Assembly: GCF_000165425.1 (NCBI RefSeq)
Contig: NW_001799008.1
Coordinates: 1 to 64,000 of the forward strand
Direction: 5' to 3'
Length of the DNA: 64,000 bases
Source: Paramecium tetraurelia
Taxonomy: Eukaryota > Ciliophora > Oligohymenophorea > Peniculida > Parameciidae
The notes beneath the pieces are model-generated. The model was given only the letters and a program-made list of their open reading frames with translations. It had not been told where the DNA came from and searched no databases. The translations under genes were made by a program, and so were the position numbers. Positions 1 through 12,513 of the stretch are shown piece after piece. Numbering within the stretch: position 1 is the first letter of the stretch; each line of letters begins with the position of its first letter.

Positions 1-585
1 GCTAGCCGTTCACGGAAGTTGATCTCGCTTTAAAGAATTTTAGGCATTTCTTTCTTCCGAATGAGGTGTCTAATCCTTTCAATATGCTAAGATGTTAATA
101 AATTAGGAAACTTTAAATCATCCTTTATTAACCCAACTGCATTGTCTGAGTCTAAATACTGCTTGAAAATCTCATTCATGTCATTGAGGGTGAACAACAC
201 ATGAAGAAGCCATTTCTTATCAGGTAATCTATCACTAATGAAGCCTAGAGAGAGTTATTTTTCATGGGCTATTTTTATAGGTCTTCAAAAAGCTTTAATT
301 TACTCACTTTCTTAAATAGTTGACCAATTTTCATTTCATTATTTCTAAGTCTCAAACATTTACCGAGGGCCACGTTCAACAGATATTAAGAGGTGATAAC
401 TGATGATGTTAGATCAGGCAAGTAATAACTTTACAACACAAGAGCTGTATGCAAGGATTCCACAGAACCAACTGCTTAGTTTGCCTCTTAAAACGATACA
501 GATGCCTAAATAGATCGATATAAAAGTCTTGTAAAATTGCTTTAAATCCTTTGATTTCAAAGGAATGAGCAACTTCGTTTTTCAT
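1..585 (-). CDS. Partial unknown gene running off the left edge
   Basis: Function not recognised. The minus strand holds a convincing coding stretch from about 248 down to base 1 (it contains KKWLLHVLFTLNDM and HIERIRHLIRKKEMP) with no TGA, so the gene continues beyond the window. A plausible start is the ATG at 585 (MKNEVAHSFEIKGF...), but the frames between 585 and 250 do not join with an obvious 20-35 nt GT-AG intron. It may have introns I could not place or may be decayed like the DNA to its right. The content is charged and helical, with no recognisable domain. Confidence 0.33.
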
Positions 586-1659
586 ACCATTTTAAAGTAT
601 TTTTGAGTTTATTTTCTTTTTTTTGAATTCAAGAATAAAAAATTTATCATAGGAAAATAGCCTTAAAATGCAATTCACATAATGATTTGTCATTATGTGA
701 TGCCTTTCTTAACATTATTTTTTTTTTTTAATTCAAGAAGAATTTCTTCAATTCAATTGTTATTTGAAATGAAAACTCATTCTATGTAGTTTTTCTAGAC
801 ATAAATAACATAAATGCAATAAATTAAAACATGTAAAAACAAAAGAATAAAATTATCCTTAAAAAAAAAACCATAACAGAAGAAAGTAATGGTTTAAGCC
901 CTAAATGTCAGGTATGAAAAATGTAGTATTGGTTGTCAAATTTATCAAATTTTTGGCTAATATTAAAGCAGAATTCTTTACTAAGAGCCTTAATCCTTGC
1001 CTCAACACAATACTTCGGAATGCTAAAAGCAACTAGCTAAATTTCTTGAATATAAAGAAACAAATAAAGAATTAAGAAATTTTGGAAGATCAAAAACCTC
1101 ATCTTTAAGATAGAGTTGTGATTTTTTACGGTTCAAAGACTGCGAGACAGCATGAAAAAGTTACAGTAGTATAATTATTCAACTAATGCCATTGCAGCAT
1201 CCCTAAGCATTACCCCTTAGTAAGTATACTAATTGAACTAAAATTCAAAGTTTGAATAGCAAAAGGAAGATTATTTTAACTTAAGACGATCCCATATTAC
1301 ATGGATAAAACAATTTATAATCACTCATGAAAGTTTTCAACTGTATGAGAGCAAACAAATATATTAATAATTTTTATCAGAATTCAAATTAAATTAAAGG
1401 GCACTAAGCCAGAGCTATTTTATTTAAATAATGAAAAAGCATTGCAAAGCCACTTATAAAATTCCCTTATTAAAAGATGTTAGGGGAACTAATAATTAAG
1501 ATATTAAATACAATTATGCACTTCAATACCTAAATTGCAGCATTAATAACGTTAATTTTGTTTTTTAGATGAAACAATATTTAGTTATCATCACAAATAA
1601 TAAAAATGTTGGAAATTTAGGGGTGACATAAAAAATATTAAATATATCAGAAGAAGAGA

Positions 1660-2002
1660 CACATGCTTTGTGTTCTAGGAGCCATTGGAATGAATGATTT
1701 TTTTTTTTAGCATATTAACTGATTAAGGGACTTGTAAATTCTGAAGTTTATCAATAACATTTATGTTCTCTTAATAACAATTTCTTTTAATTTTGGACAA
1801 TTCACCTATTCATAAAAGCAAAAAAGTTAGGAAGCTTTTGATTGTAGTTAGGAACAATTTTTTGCCACCATATTCTCCTCAATTGAATCCAATTGAAAAA
1901 TTATGGCATCTACTCAAATAGCACATTTATAAAAATATCACAACTTGCTCATCAGAAATGATAAATTAATTCATTAGTTTTTTGGAAAATTTAAGGATAT
2001 GA
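1660..2002 (+). pseudogene. Tc1/mariner (IS630-type) transposase relic
   Basis: C-terminal part of a DDE transposase, which in life would cut and paste a DNA transposon. Two blocks are clear: a middle block CVLGAIGMNDFFF followed in another frame by LVNSEVYQQHL, and the catalytic end with DNSPIH (Asp at 1796-1798) and LPPYSPQLNPIEKLW (Glu at 1895-1897) in one frame to a TGA at 2000-2002. Spacing between the second Asp and the Glu is 32 residues. At least two frameshifts, one at a run of T near 1700, separate the blocks, and the first catalytic Asp and N-terminal DNA-binding region are not readable. I found no terminal inverted repeats. Family assignment is firm from the motif pair; the copy is dead. 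Confidence 0.85.
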
Positions 2003-2494
2003 AATGGATAAACTGATTATGTCAATGATCCCTAGTCTTAGGCTGGCATTTCTTAAGTAAGAAACATGATTGTATGATTTAATTGTTATTTAACATTAAA
2101 ATTTTAATTCTTTTTAATGAAATGAAAAATAGAGAAAGCACTGATGGAAGAATCATTTTTTTTTTTAGACCAATAATAATATCTAATTTAATTATCATGA
2201 TGAATCTAATGTGTTAGCTTAATTTTAAGGTAAAGAACACTCTTGAGCTTTAATCTAATCGGACTTTTTTTTAAATAGATTGCTTAATAACAAGCGATTT
2301 ATGAATCCTTGAATTTTACAAAGGATGTATAAAGTAATTTTAATTTAAAAAATTTGAGAGGGAGCTAGAAAAACGAAGGAATTTCAACCTTTGTTCTCAA
2401 TAGATTCATCATTATTTGTTGTTTAGATCAATTGCAATTTACAAACATTAAAGAGCCTATTTATATTAATTAATTTTGAGTAATGATTTGTCTA

Positions 2495-2935
2495 TTGAAA
2501 TTTTACATATATTTATAATTTATTGCCTCTTCATCATCATTTGAAGCATCTTAATATTTTTCCAATTTATATAGAGCAAATCCTTCCATTATTTAGAATA
2601 AAAACCTTTGTTATAATAGCCTTTCTCATCTCTATTACCATTTTTATTATTTAAAGGGCTTTGTGAATTTGCCTTTGTTAATTATATTTGTATAGTAATT
2701 TTAGGCTACTTAGTTTGTTGTAAGCACTTTCATATTTTTGGTTGATCTCTAGGGCTAAGTCAAAGGAAACTACAGCTTCATCAAATTTAATTTGATGCTT
2801 TAATGGAAGGCCTTTGAAATTTATAGGTAGTCCAAAAATATCTTTTAAATTATAGAAAATGTATAACCCATCCATAATGATTCGTTTAAGGGGAGTTTTA
2901 AATATCCCTCTTTACCTAAAATTACTTCCTTACGA
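2495..2935 (-). pseudogene. TPR-protein relic
   Basis: Fragments of a tetratricopeptide repeat protein. Around 2690-2830 one frame reads FDEAVVSFDLALEINQKYESAY, the helix A/B pattern of the large Paramecium TPR family. Further on, around 2520-2650, repeat-like pieces such as GYYNKG and GFALYKLEKYQDA occur in two different frames. The frame shifts between pieces, so the gene is broken. There is no start codon or upstream exon that I can support. Decay fits the transposon relic next door. Confidence 0.6.
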
Positions 2936-2939
2936 AAAT

Positions 2940-4420
2940 CCTCCAATTATTCCTCTAAAATTAATTAACCTTTCTCAAAATAACTTTGGCTCTAATCATA
3001 TATTATTAATTATCAGTTAAAGCATTGATTCATATTTAAAATTTTCAAGAGCAGACACAGACAGAGACAGATATCCCAAAAAGTTTGATAATGATTGATT
3101 TAAGCAAGGCATAGATAGGTGTAAATCTATTTGATAGAATTGACAATACGCTGTACGTATAGTGAAGAAGTAGAACTTGAAGTTCAAATCTCAGAATTTA
3201 ACATGGTATAATTAAAAATATTCACAATTATTAAAACCACCAACCATTTATAACTTAAGTATGAAGATGGAGAGGGTTGGGTATTAGAAAAGTTCAATAA
3301 CAAATTGAAATTTTAAATGTCATTATTATTGTAATATTCTGCAAAATAATCAATACAGTACTCGTTAGAATGATTTTGAATGTATAACAGTTGGAATAAG
3401 CAGTTATTATTTTATGCTATTAACTAACCAAAGTAGCTCTGATTAACAAGTAAGTCTATTTTGTTTTGGTGAGAATTAAAAAATGGCTTATATTTTTGCA
3501 AATGTCCCTCAAATTATGGTATGTCGTCGACAGTACAACATTTACATGGGGGATCAATAATTGATAAATAGTCGAATCGAGCTAAATCGTCAGCATATAA
3601 TATATTAGAGATAGAAAATTATCAAATAATGAATTGGAAAAAGGAAGAACTATAAAACCATAAGGGGGTTCGAAAACTCTGTTGTATCTGTGTAAGCGGT
3701 TTCGATCATATTTGTACTGTCTCTTTATCTATTTACGCAGGGTGTCTCGATATGGCTCTCCAAAATCCAATAATGAATTTTGTGGTTGTGGTTAAGATCA
3801 ACTTATGTTAATGCTATATTTTATGTATGATAGAGACTATATTTGAGGAAAAGAGAAATAAATAGTACACATAGAATATGTGGAGCAGTAATCGTCCCGT
3901 CGACTCAAAGAAGAAGGTGGCTCTCAAATTAAACAAGATCCATCAAAATGGATCAATAATTATCTTATAAAATGTATCATTAACAGATGGATCTCCTGTT
4001 TATCAAGCCATTATCAAAATTAAAATAGTAACTTTTATTATCCTTACTAGAAATATTTCCTTAGCTGAGGAGAACCATTATAGAATACTGATTTGTTTCA
4101 AGGTTCGCAATAATTTTTCAATAAATTTTGATCATCTGCTGTACTTAATTTTTTCAACTCTAAGTTATAATAATAAGTTTGAAACTATGCAAGATTGGCA
4201 GTGTCTACATTATAAGATTAAAATGATTAGAAGTATTAATTTACCTTGTTATCTTATTGGATTGTGTTATTCTCTGCATATTTGTATAGTTTTAAGGAAA
4301 TCAGAAAGGTCTATAAAAAGTAGCACACAATTAGAGTTGAGGTAGCGAGTTATAAAGGTCTAACACAAAAGAATGAAACAAATTTGCTGTCAGAATATCG
4401 TTTACCTTATTGTTAAATCA
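2940..4420. other. Degenerate stretch, no gene supported
   Basis: AT-rich sequence with short open pieces in all frames but none long, conserved-looking or joinable. One plus-strand piece near 3750-3800 reads RYGSPKSNNEFCGCG and may be a relic of a Cys-containing protein. I see no RNA gene and no clear repeat. Confidence 0.4.
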
Positions 4421-4800
4421 AGTATTTCAATTGCAATGAAGTAGTATAATTTCAAGGTTGTTATAAATCAGCCTTAAAGCAAAATTTGAATCCACTACTT
4501 GTACAAAGTGTGTGTTATATATTCTTCTGAATTTTATAATAGAAGGGGAAGATTGTCAGCTTTAAAAGTGTTCGAATTATATTTAACTTTGAACAAAAGT
4601 TTGATATTGACAAGGCTCAGCTTGACACATGAGTTACATACAAAAGGATGTAATTGTCTATTTATAATGAGTGAGCTTATAGGACCATTAAATATTAGCC
4701 ATCTTAAAAATCACTACTTTTAGCAGCTGTATTAAAAAGATGGATAGTGTAATACACAGAAATGTTGTAAAATTATGCTTAGACACAAGTGGTAGTTTCT
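4390..4800 (+). pseudogene. Cys-rich surface-antigen-like relic
   Basis: Short plus-strand pieces carry closely spaced cysteines in the style of Paramecium immobilisation (surface) antigens: TTCTKC near 4495-4510, EGEDCQLQKCSNY near 4545-4585, and KDGQCNTQKCC near 4738-4770. They lie in different frames with TGA stops between them, so this is a broken copy at best. Known family members are very large and periodic in cysteine; here only a few spacer-plus-Cys units survive. Surface-antigen genes are typically near telomeres in Paramecium, which would fit a subtelomeric position, but that is inference. Confidence 0.4.
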
Positions 4801-7800
4801 AGTTTCCTCAACATATTTGGTGTAGGACAGAAGAAGTAGGTGACGAAGATGCTTTGAAGACTATCATGAGTAACACAATTATTTTAGCAGGTTTGTAAAT
4901 CTCCCCAAAATGTTTTTAAAAATGCTGATGCATTGCAATTAGCATTATTAAGTATTTCTAGGAGTTGATAAAGTCATAGAATCAATTAATACAAACTGGA
5001 TGCCAATTAGTGTAAACTGAAGTCAAGGTATCCAATAATGTTTGATATAATAGCATAACCTAACGCTGAAGGTTCATAATCTCCAAGATTAGGAAGGCAT
5101 TAAGTATACAACAATTATAATTTAAGCTCACGAAGATATGAAATATTCTAAAATACTACCTTAGTGATATAATAGTTCTCAATTACTTTATACAAGTTTG
5201 AAATTACACTTGAGAAAGCTGCAGGTTCAAATGTAATATATGGCTGAACGAGTAATAAAACCATTAGATGTAATGATGATGACGTAAAACACTGATATAG
5301 TCATAGGGTAAAACATGAAATTTAACCTCCTGACTTTAGGGGTATGTAATAAAATAATCAAAAGCAATACACATAAGATGACTAATGCACAAGCAAACAC
5401 TCTTTAGTTAGAAATATGCTTGACTGACTGGTTCATCTCTTCAGTTAGACATCATGAACAATTTCATGCGAAAAATATTGTCTTGTAACACATCCTTAAA
5501 ACACTTCTCATACTCTTTCATTTATTAGAGGAAGATGAAAAGAATGACTAAATTTGAATAATAAGTTCTAGTTGAAGGATGCAGTTGGTGAATCATATAT
5601 AATTTACACCGTATGTAGTACAAGTAGATCTCCTGAATTAATCAAAACATACAAGGCTGATTTAATCATTTGTTGCTTCTACTTATTGGTTAGGCAGTTT
5701 TTAAATTTAGATCCAATGATAAGGTTGTTATCAATTGGGTTGAATATGGTTAATATCAATTTCAACACAATATATGACCCAATCACTACAATCAAAATAA
5801 AATAGCTGCGCCAATAACATTGAATAATGGTTTTTTCACATTATTTTCAAACAGAAGGAGCAATAGAAATTATGTAGGTAGATATTTCATACTTGAATCA
5901 ATTTTGCACAATTACTATTACCTTTAAGAGTGGATTTATTATACAGTGAGTAACCACAATAGTCATTACGTATATTTTTGGTAGTAAGACAATTGCCCAG
6001 ACATAAATGCAAGGTTAGCTATATCTATGACCAAAGCACAAATTAATTTCTGTGTAAAGGATGCATTTATAAAAAATATAGTTTAGAATCAACAAATTAA
6101 GCATTCTTTGAAAACTAGCTTTAGGACGCTGTTTATTATTATAAAAAGTAGAGCAACTATTTCAAAATGTTCAGCTACTTGCTATCAGTTACAAACGCGC
6201 ATGCTCAATATGCAGTATTTGAAATTTAGACAGAAACAGCATCACAATCATAAACTCAAAAATTTAGAATCAACAGCTGTGCTGCTTCAAGATATTCCAA
6301 AGTTTAGCACATTGCGTTTGCCGACTTAACTTTTTAGGAGTAAAGGATTCTCTACATTTAAAGTATCTGTTATATATCTCTATTTTATAAACAAAGGGAG
6401 CCCAACCTTTATGTAGTTGTGACTGCTCTTAATTTAGTAAACCAATCAATTTTGTATTGAATTGGTTAGTAATAGTTGAGGAATAAAAAACAATTTAGGA
6501 AAAAAAGGAAGCTATTTATCATAATCAATGTGTATGTCACATTGATTATGGATTTACATATCATGGACATGAAGAATATTAGAAATGGCTCAATCAAGTA
6601 CTTAATATTATTAGTTGTATCAAAACATTTTAGAGATAGTTTGAAAATCAAATTCTTAAGCAAATGAGATCCATATAAATAATTTAGTGAATAGTAAGAC
6701 ATTGTCTTTTTCAGCATAGAAGATCATTTATAGTTTATATCGTGTGCTGAGGAAGAAACTCTCAATTTATCGCCGCATATACTAATGATGAGGATTCTAA
6801 GCAAAGTTAAAAATAGAATTTATTTTTGAAGCTTACCTCTAGAGAGCAGGTATCGTAAATTCATCTTGAATTTTAGGTCACCTAGATATTTTAAACGAAT
6901 TTTCATCCATCAGTACTTACACATAGAGTTCTTAAAGTGGTTAAGCTTGAATCTAATAATTAACATGAGCTGACAGGTTAAGTTTATACAATAATTAAAT
7001 TGAAGATTCACTCTCTACAGAAAAAAAAACACACCTTGAAAAAAACATTAGTTACAATTAAAAATTAAATTCAGAGATTCTGCACCAATTTATGTTGCAC
7101 ACTTATCAGAAGTATGCATTGGAGGTATTTGAGCAACTTTAGAATCTTTATAAAGAGTAACACAACCCAAGATCTACATCCCTCTGTTTAAGCTTAAGGA
7201 AATTAAAATCATACTCAACTTATATCACACACACAATATTTATGGGATGCAAATTATCTTTTTGAGTTTTACAAAGTCTATTTTAAACCTTCGAGCTCAT
7301 GATAGATACCTGTGGCTTCAGCTCACTCAGCTGAGCATTTATGTATTAAATATCTTTGGATATACTGCATACTCACATTAATATAAAATGAAGAATAGGA
7401 GCTTCGGAGTTTTATCAAGAATATTTAACATCAGTAGCCCATACATTTAATAGAATCCATTTCAGGATATCATAATTTTTGTGATTAGTTAAAAGGTTCT
7501 TGAAGTGAATAATTGTATTTTTATTAGATTGCCTCCTTTTCTAAAGTAAGATTATGTCTTTTCAAAAAAAATTCTGAATTAATCAGCACTAAATCCTATT
7601 TGAAATAACCTCTTTATTGATATTATTTCATATATATTTGAAATTGTAAATACCTAGGCTTACAAATTATTGTTTTCTCTAGTTTGAGATAAGAGGATGA
7701 GAACTAAAATTTATATATTTTTTTTTGAATTATTTTTTTTTAATTCCAAAATACCATAAATTGTGACTTTTAATTCTATTCAAATTATATTTTTAATAAT

Positions 7801-7930
7801 CAAACTAAAACTACATATTATTTTATCAAAATCAATTTACTCCTAAAACTATTATTTAGGTTATGACTTATAATTGAGTTTTTAAGGGATCATTGGTTAT
7901 AATTTGACGATTTTCTTTGCACTATATATA
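4801..7930. other. Degenerate stretch, no intact gene
   Basis: Continuation of the decayed block. Open pieces exist on both strands (for example near 5570-5805 and 6110-6330, the latter with a SKCSATCYQLQ Cys pair) but they do not join across introns, carry no recognisable domain and look like further gene relics. The last few hundred bases before 7939 are strongly AT-rich and should contain the promoter of the next gene. Confidence 0.45.
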
Positions 7931-7938
7931 AATAATTA

Positions 7939-9325
7939 ATGGAGTAATTTATTGAACAATTTACCAGAGAGTAAATATTGCCTTCATTAGCTGATTTTAT
8001 TCGCATTCCAAATTTAAGTCCTCAATTCGACCCTTAATGGTTAGAAAATGGCCTTCTTGATAAAGCTTGTAATCACATTGTAACTTGGATTGAAGTATTA
8101 TTTTTTAGATATCTAGTCGTAAAGCATCCCGAATTGTAAAGTAGAAGTATTGTCAATAAAAGGGGCGCCTAAAGCGATACATGTTAGAATTTGTGCTTAA
8201 AATCCTATAACTGTGTTTTATTACGGTCACTATGACAAGCAACCTCATTTCCCAGGATGGAGGGAGGGTTTTGGCCCTACAACACCTGTAATAGAAGGGC
8301 ATAGAATGTATGGAAGGGGAGTTGCAGATGATGGTTATGCTCCCTATGCAGCTATTGCAGCATTATAAACTTTGATATCATAAAAACTGGAACATCCAAC
8401 CATAGAGATGTTGTTTGAAGGTGAGGAAGAAAGTGGAAGCAATTTTCTTATGCAATATTTTGATAAACTAGAATTAAAAAGAGTTGATATAATGGTAGCA
8501 TTAGATTCAGGTAGTGGAGATTATGAGAGATTATGGTTGACGAGTTCCCTTAGAGGTTCAATGAAAATTGATTTATGTGTGAAAGTATTAGAAGCTCCTA
8601 TTAGTTCAGATGAAAGTGGAATAGTTCCATAAGCTTTGAACATTATGAGAACTTTATTAAACAGATTGGAGGATCCAGTCACTGGTTAAGTTCATAAATC
8701 GCTACAAACAATCATTCCAGCTGATCGCTATGAAGAATGTTTACTATCGGCTGATCTAGTGTAAATTGAGTTTTCTAGATAGTGTGATAAAATGGAATCC
8801 TGCAAAATATAATAATATATTAATCGAAATTGGAAACCCTCTGTGTCTTATATAGGGTAGGATGGACTTCCTTCAGTTCGATAAATCAATGATTAAATAA
8901 TTCCAGAGCTTATTATAAGATTGTCAATTAGATTACCACCTAATAAATGTGCCAAAGAAGCTGCCATTTTTGTGAAGTAGTTACTTGAAAAGGATCCACC
9001 ATTTAATGCAGATGTTAAAGCCAATATCATCTCTGCAGGAACAGGGCTAAATATTAATTCTTTTAGCCCAAAATTAAAAGATATCCTAAATACAGCCTCA
9101 AAACTCTTTTTTAATGATAAAGAATCTAGGGTTTTTCATGAAGGGGCATCCATTCCATTTTTAAATTAATTAAACGAAAGATCTCCTTAGGCCGAATTCC
9201 TTGTTTTAGGAGTGCTTGGGCCTGATTCAAATGCTCATGGGGCAAATGAAATGTTAGATTTGAACTATATGAAAGGATTAATAGGCTGTTTGGCCTATAC
9301 AATGAATTAATTTATTAAATAATGA
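7939..9325 (+). CDS. M20 family metallopeptidase (CNDP/carnosinase-like dipeptidase)
   Basis: Predicted cytosolic zinc/manganese dipeptidase of the M20 family, 454 residues, close to the roughly 470 usual for CNDP2. One 22-nt intron lies at about 8089-8110 (GTATTA...CTAG) and joins WIE to the conserved strand before GHYDKQP. Visible metal and catalytic positions are YYGHYDKQP (His and Asp ligands), GRGVADDGYAPYAA (bridging Asp), and FEGEEESGS (catalytic Glu pair); later EGASIPF and GPDSNAHGANE match the C-terminal metal-binding and dimer region. Two family positions deviate: ADDGY replaces the usual DDKG, and EGAS replaces EGGS. It is the first intact gene after the decayed block. Stop is TGA; many TAA/TAG Gln codons. 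Confidence 0.92.
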
Positions 9326-9447
9326 ATGAAAATGGTAGAAATAATTTGCATCTTTAACCTCACAATATTTTATTACTAAACTATATATAGAGATTGTTTC
9401 GCAGACTTGTCTAGGCGATTTAATGTTACCATCCTAAATTATTTATT

Positions 9448-9830
9448 TCATCTCATAACCTTAATACTAATAAATTGTTGCTTTCTTATAGCATAATTTC
9501 TATTAAGAGAATGATATAGATCAGCATTAAGTGTATCTTTAATCCTAATAGAGGATTTAAATAAGTTAATTTTTGTTAATCTATCTCTCTCAAATTTAAT
9601 TTTGTATCCTTGAGTATGTTTCAAACTATCAAAGAATAATTCATTCTTTTTATATATAATTTGTTTTATAAGTTGTTTGAAATACTTTCTTTTTAGTGAT
9701 TGCTTAAGTTAACAGAATAATTATGCAAGTTACTTAAAGAAGATTAGACTCCAACAGATTAAGGCAAAGAAGATTCAAAATAAATATTGATCTGCTAAAG
9801 TCGAAGTGTATTTTAAATGAAGGAATTCAT
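9448..9830 (-). CDS. Small hypothetical protein
   Basis: The 3' half, about 80 codons ending at TGA 9448-9450, is a convincing basic helical coding stretch (KRKYFKQLIKQIIYKKNELF, later SIRIKDTLNADLYHSLNRNY). It lacks an ATG in its own frame. An ATG at 9830 opens another frame (MNSFIQNTLRLQQINIYF...) that could join it through a 23-nt intron at about 9734-9756, but that intron would start GTTGG and end AAG, so the join is uncertain. No domain recognised. The gap from 9831 to the tRNA at 10164 is AT-rich and I see nothing in it. Confidence 0.35.
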
Positions 9831-10163
9831 TTTCAATTCTAGCATTATAATCCAAATTTTTTGTTCATTTTTTCGATCAAATAATCATTAAAATAATATT
9901 TATTTCTATTTTTTTATTAATTATAAATTATTTATGTGTGATAGAAGAAACTATTAACCAATTTGTTTTGAGAACAAAGAAATCATTTTTTTTTCTATTG
10001 GTCTCAAAGCTTTAACCATATTTTTAACAAATCTTAATCATTATGCTATTTTTTTAGAACAATATAAAACCTAAAGTTAATGGAATTGATATATTTCATC
10101 GTTATATTTTATTTTTTATCCCTAGATGTATTTATGAAAATTAGAAATATTTCCATCAATACA

Positions 10164-10237
10164 GGTTTCGTAGCTCAGTTGGTTAGAGCGTCAGTCTAAT
10201 AAGCTGACGGTCGAGGGTTCGATCCCCTCCGAAACCA
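10164..10237 (+). tRNA. tRNA-Ile (AAT anticodon)
   Basis: Full cloverleaf: acceptor GGTTTCG/CGAAACC with discriminator A, D stem GCTC/GAGC, anticodon stem TCAGT/GCTGA around loop CTAATAA (anticodon AAT), T arm GAGGG-TTCGATC-CCCTC. No intron. Followed by a run of T that would serve as the RNA polymerase III terminator. Confidence 0.97.
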
Positions 10238-10299
10238 TTTTTACATATTTTTTATATTTATTATAAATCATTTATTAATATTTATGGTTTTTTAACCTT

Positions 10300-12120
10300 A
10301 TTTGTTTACGATGGAGTCCTTTTCATTATGTTTTTAGTTACAATATCACCATATACCTCTTTACAATTCAAGAACTTATTCAGGAATTCATTGTTTAATG
10401 TCCAAATTGGATATAATTATTACTTTAACTTTTTCTAAATTATATATTAGTTTACTTAATTTTTTAAGTAGTTTGCAAGAATTAATTTATCGATTGACTA
10501 TGAATGAATTTCGACTTTCTATAATATTAGAAGCATTTTGATGATCATCGTTCAAAATTCTAGTGGATTTCTAAGATTTTCTTTTGGTGGTTTGATATTA
10601 TTAGTTTTGGAAGGTATCTAAATTATCAAATGATCTTATAAATTACATTTTCTAGATACAGCTCTCTTTTAGTTGAATTCTTCTACTAAAGCTATCTTGT
10701 ATTTAGATGAATCCTTTTGATTGAACTATTGGATTACACAAAATTTTGGTATGGTGTCAATTATTTATGGTATAATATGATTCTAAAAGTATTCTGAGTC
10801 AAATAGTAGTCTTTCTTCACTTATAAAAGATGATTGATGTTGTAATTCATTTTCACCAATTAACTATCATTAAGTATATATGAACAGCTCCTTTATCTAA
10901 TTTTCTTAATTCAACTATACAATCTATAACAAAATAGATTTGTTTTGCCATTTACTCTTGAAGATGAACTATATCTAAAAATTAATATGTTTAGGTGACG
11001 GAATTCGTATAAAACTTTCTTACTTTGAATAAGGTAGATTTTTGAAATTAGGAAAATTACATATTAATGAGATCTCCTTGGTAACTCGACAAACTTCTGA
11101 AGTCAAAAAATTAACTCTGAAATCATGTCTGGATTTTGTAGCCGCCTTATATGGTGTTTTAGAAATAACATTCCAATCTGACCTAACATTACTTATGTTT
11201 ACATTTCAGAATAATATTCACTCCCTAAAATGAGAAGATTTGATCCAAATGTTAGAGAAGATGCATTTCTTGGTTACCCATATTCAAAATGGCATCGCGA
11301 GTCAAAATTATAATAACATTGTTCTTATTAAATTCGTTCTTTTGAAAGATCAATTAATTTTTTTTTAACTATTTGAATCTAATTAACTTAATTTTATATA
11401 ATTACTACTTAACACCATTCTTTTAAGAAATTACTATCACTCATAAGATAGAATTCATGGCCTCTCAAGAGTAAACCGTGTTTCTCATTTTCTTGTTCAA
11501 TTCTAATTGTAGGATCCTTCAAAAGCAGCTATATGCATTCCTGAATGGTTGATTGGTTCCTGCTTAATGATACTTTATTGGCCCAATAATTTGTTATAAT
11601 GAATATCTGTTATATATGATATTCATAATTTATAATTGGATTTTTCTATTGGATATTTTTAATGAAAAATTTGATTAATTATTGTATACGAAAACTAAAT
11701 TCTAGTGATGATGGAAAAATGATTTCTGTTCTCTATTGAATCTAATTTATCTTATAAAGAATTGTTAGTTGCCATCGAATTTAGCTATCTCTTATTGTTC
11801 TCCTTCTAAAAACTGAAATTATTAAATAGGTACATGCATTAATTAATATTAATATTTGCTCTCAATTTTTTGGCATCAAACTTCCGTCTTTGTTTTTATA
11901 ATTTACAAAAAGATTAAAATAGTTAGTATCAATTTCAATTTATAATAATGACTACCCAGATTGTATTCATAATACCTTCTCTTCAACCTTAGGTATCTTG
12001 AAAACCTGTTTATCATGTGTTAATTGCTTTGTCCTTTCCTAAAGCTCTAGAATTTCAGGATCTTATTTCCAATCTTCTTTATTTGTAAAATAACAATTAT
12101 CTTAAAATTTTATATGGATG
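10300..12120 (-). other. Coding-like minus-strand region, exon structure unresolved
   Basis: Several minus-strand stretches look translated: near 12000-12110 (KEDWKQDPEILELQERTKQL), near 11350-11530 (RNQSTIQECIQLLLKDPT, HGLLLRGHEFYLM, FLKEWCQ, resembling part of a PH domain), near 10560-10790 (YKIALVEEFNQKRAV) and near 10400-10560 (DDHQNASNIIESRN). A canonical-looking 24-nt intron fits at about 11957-11980 and a 21-nt one at about 11828-11848. I could not thread one reading frame through the whole, and more than one frame is open at most points. Either a multi-exon gene whose introns I misplace or a recently frameshifted pseudogene. I see no RNA gene here. Confidence 0.35.
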
Positions 12121-12126
12121 GTTTAA

Positions 12127-12513
12127 TCAATAATTAAATCTAGAAAAAACTGATTGTCTTTGAAAAGGAATGTAATTCAAAGTATCTTGATAATATTCTA
12201 AAGGAAAAATCTATTCCTTTCTTTCCAGTCTTGGAACGGCAACAACATTGTTGTAACGATCTTGGAAATATTTTCGGTCTTATAAGTAATCCCTGTATCG
12301 TTTTTCTATAGGCATATATTCTATTTTGGATTCAGGTACATGCTCGTTATATCTTTCGTATGGCATTCGCTCAATCAATGATATGCCTGAAATCAAATTC
12401 AAATATCAATATTTACCTATTAAAGGAGTTGATTTCCACCTTGAGGAATCAGTTGAAGGAGCAGTATAAGGTGATCTTAAATAAGAAGAAAACTTGGAAG
12501 TTGAGTAGCTCAT
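12127..12513 (-). CDS. Small alveolin-like pellicle protein (tentative)
   Basis: 118 residues from two exons with a 30-nt intron at 12387-12416 (GTAAAT...TCAG). The middle is a run of charged-aromatic repeats with proline, including YNEHVPESKIEYMPIEKRY and VPRLERKEQIFPLEYY, the composition of alveolins, the cortical cytoskeletal proteins under the alveolate membrane. The N-terminus is Ser/Tyr-rich. I cannot confirm the family without a profile search. The same frame stays open upstream to an ATG at 12942 (143 more codons), so a longer 261-residue product is possible; I prefer 12513 because the bases just upstream are AT-rich like an intergenic gap. Confidence 0.6.
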
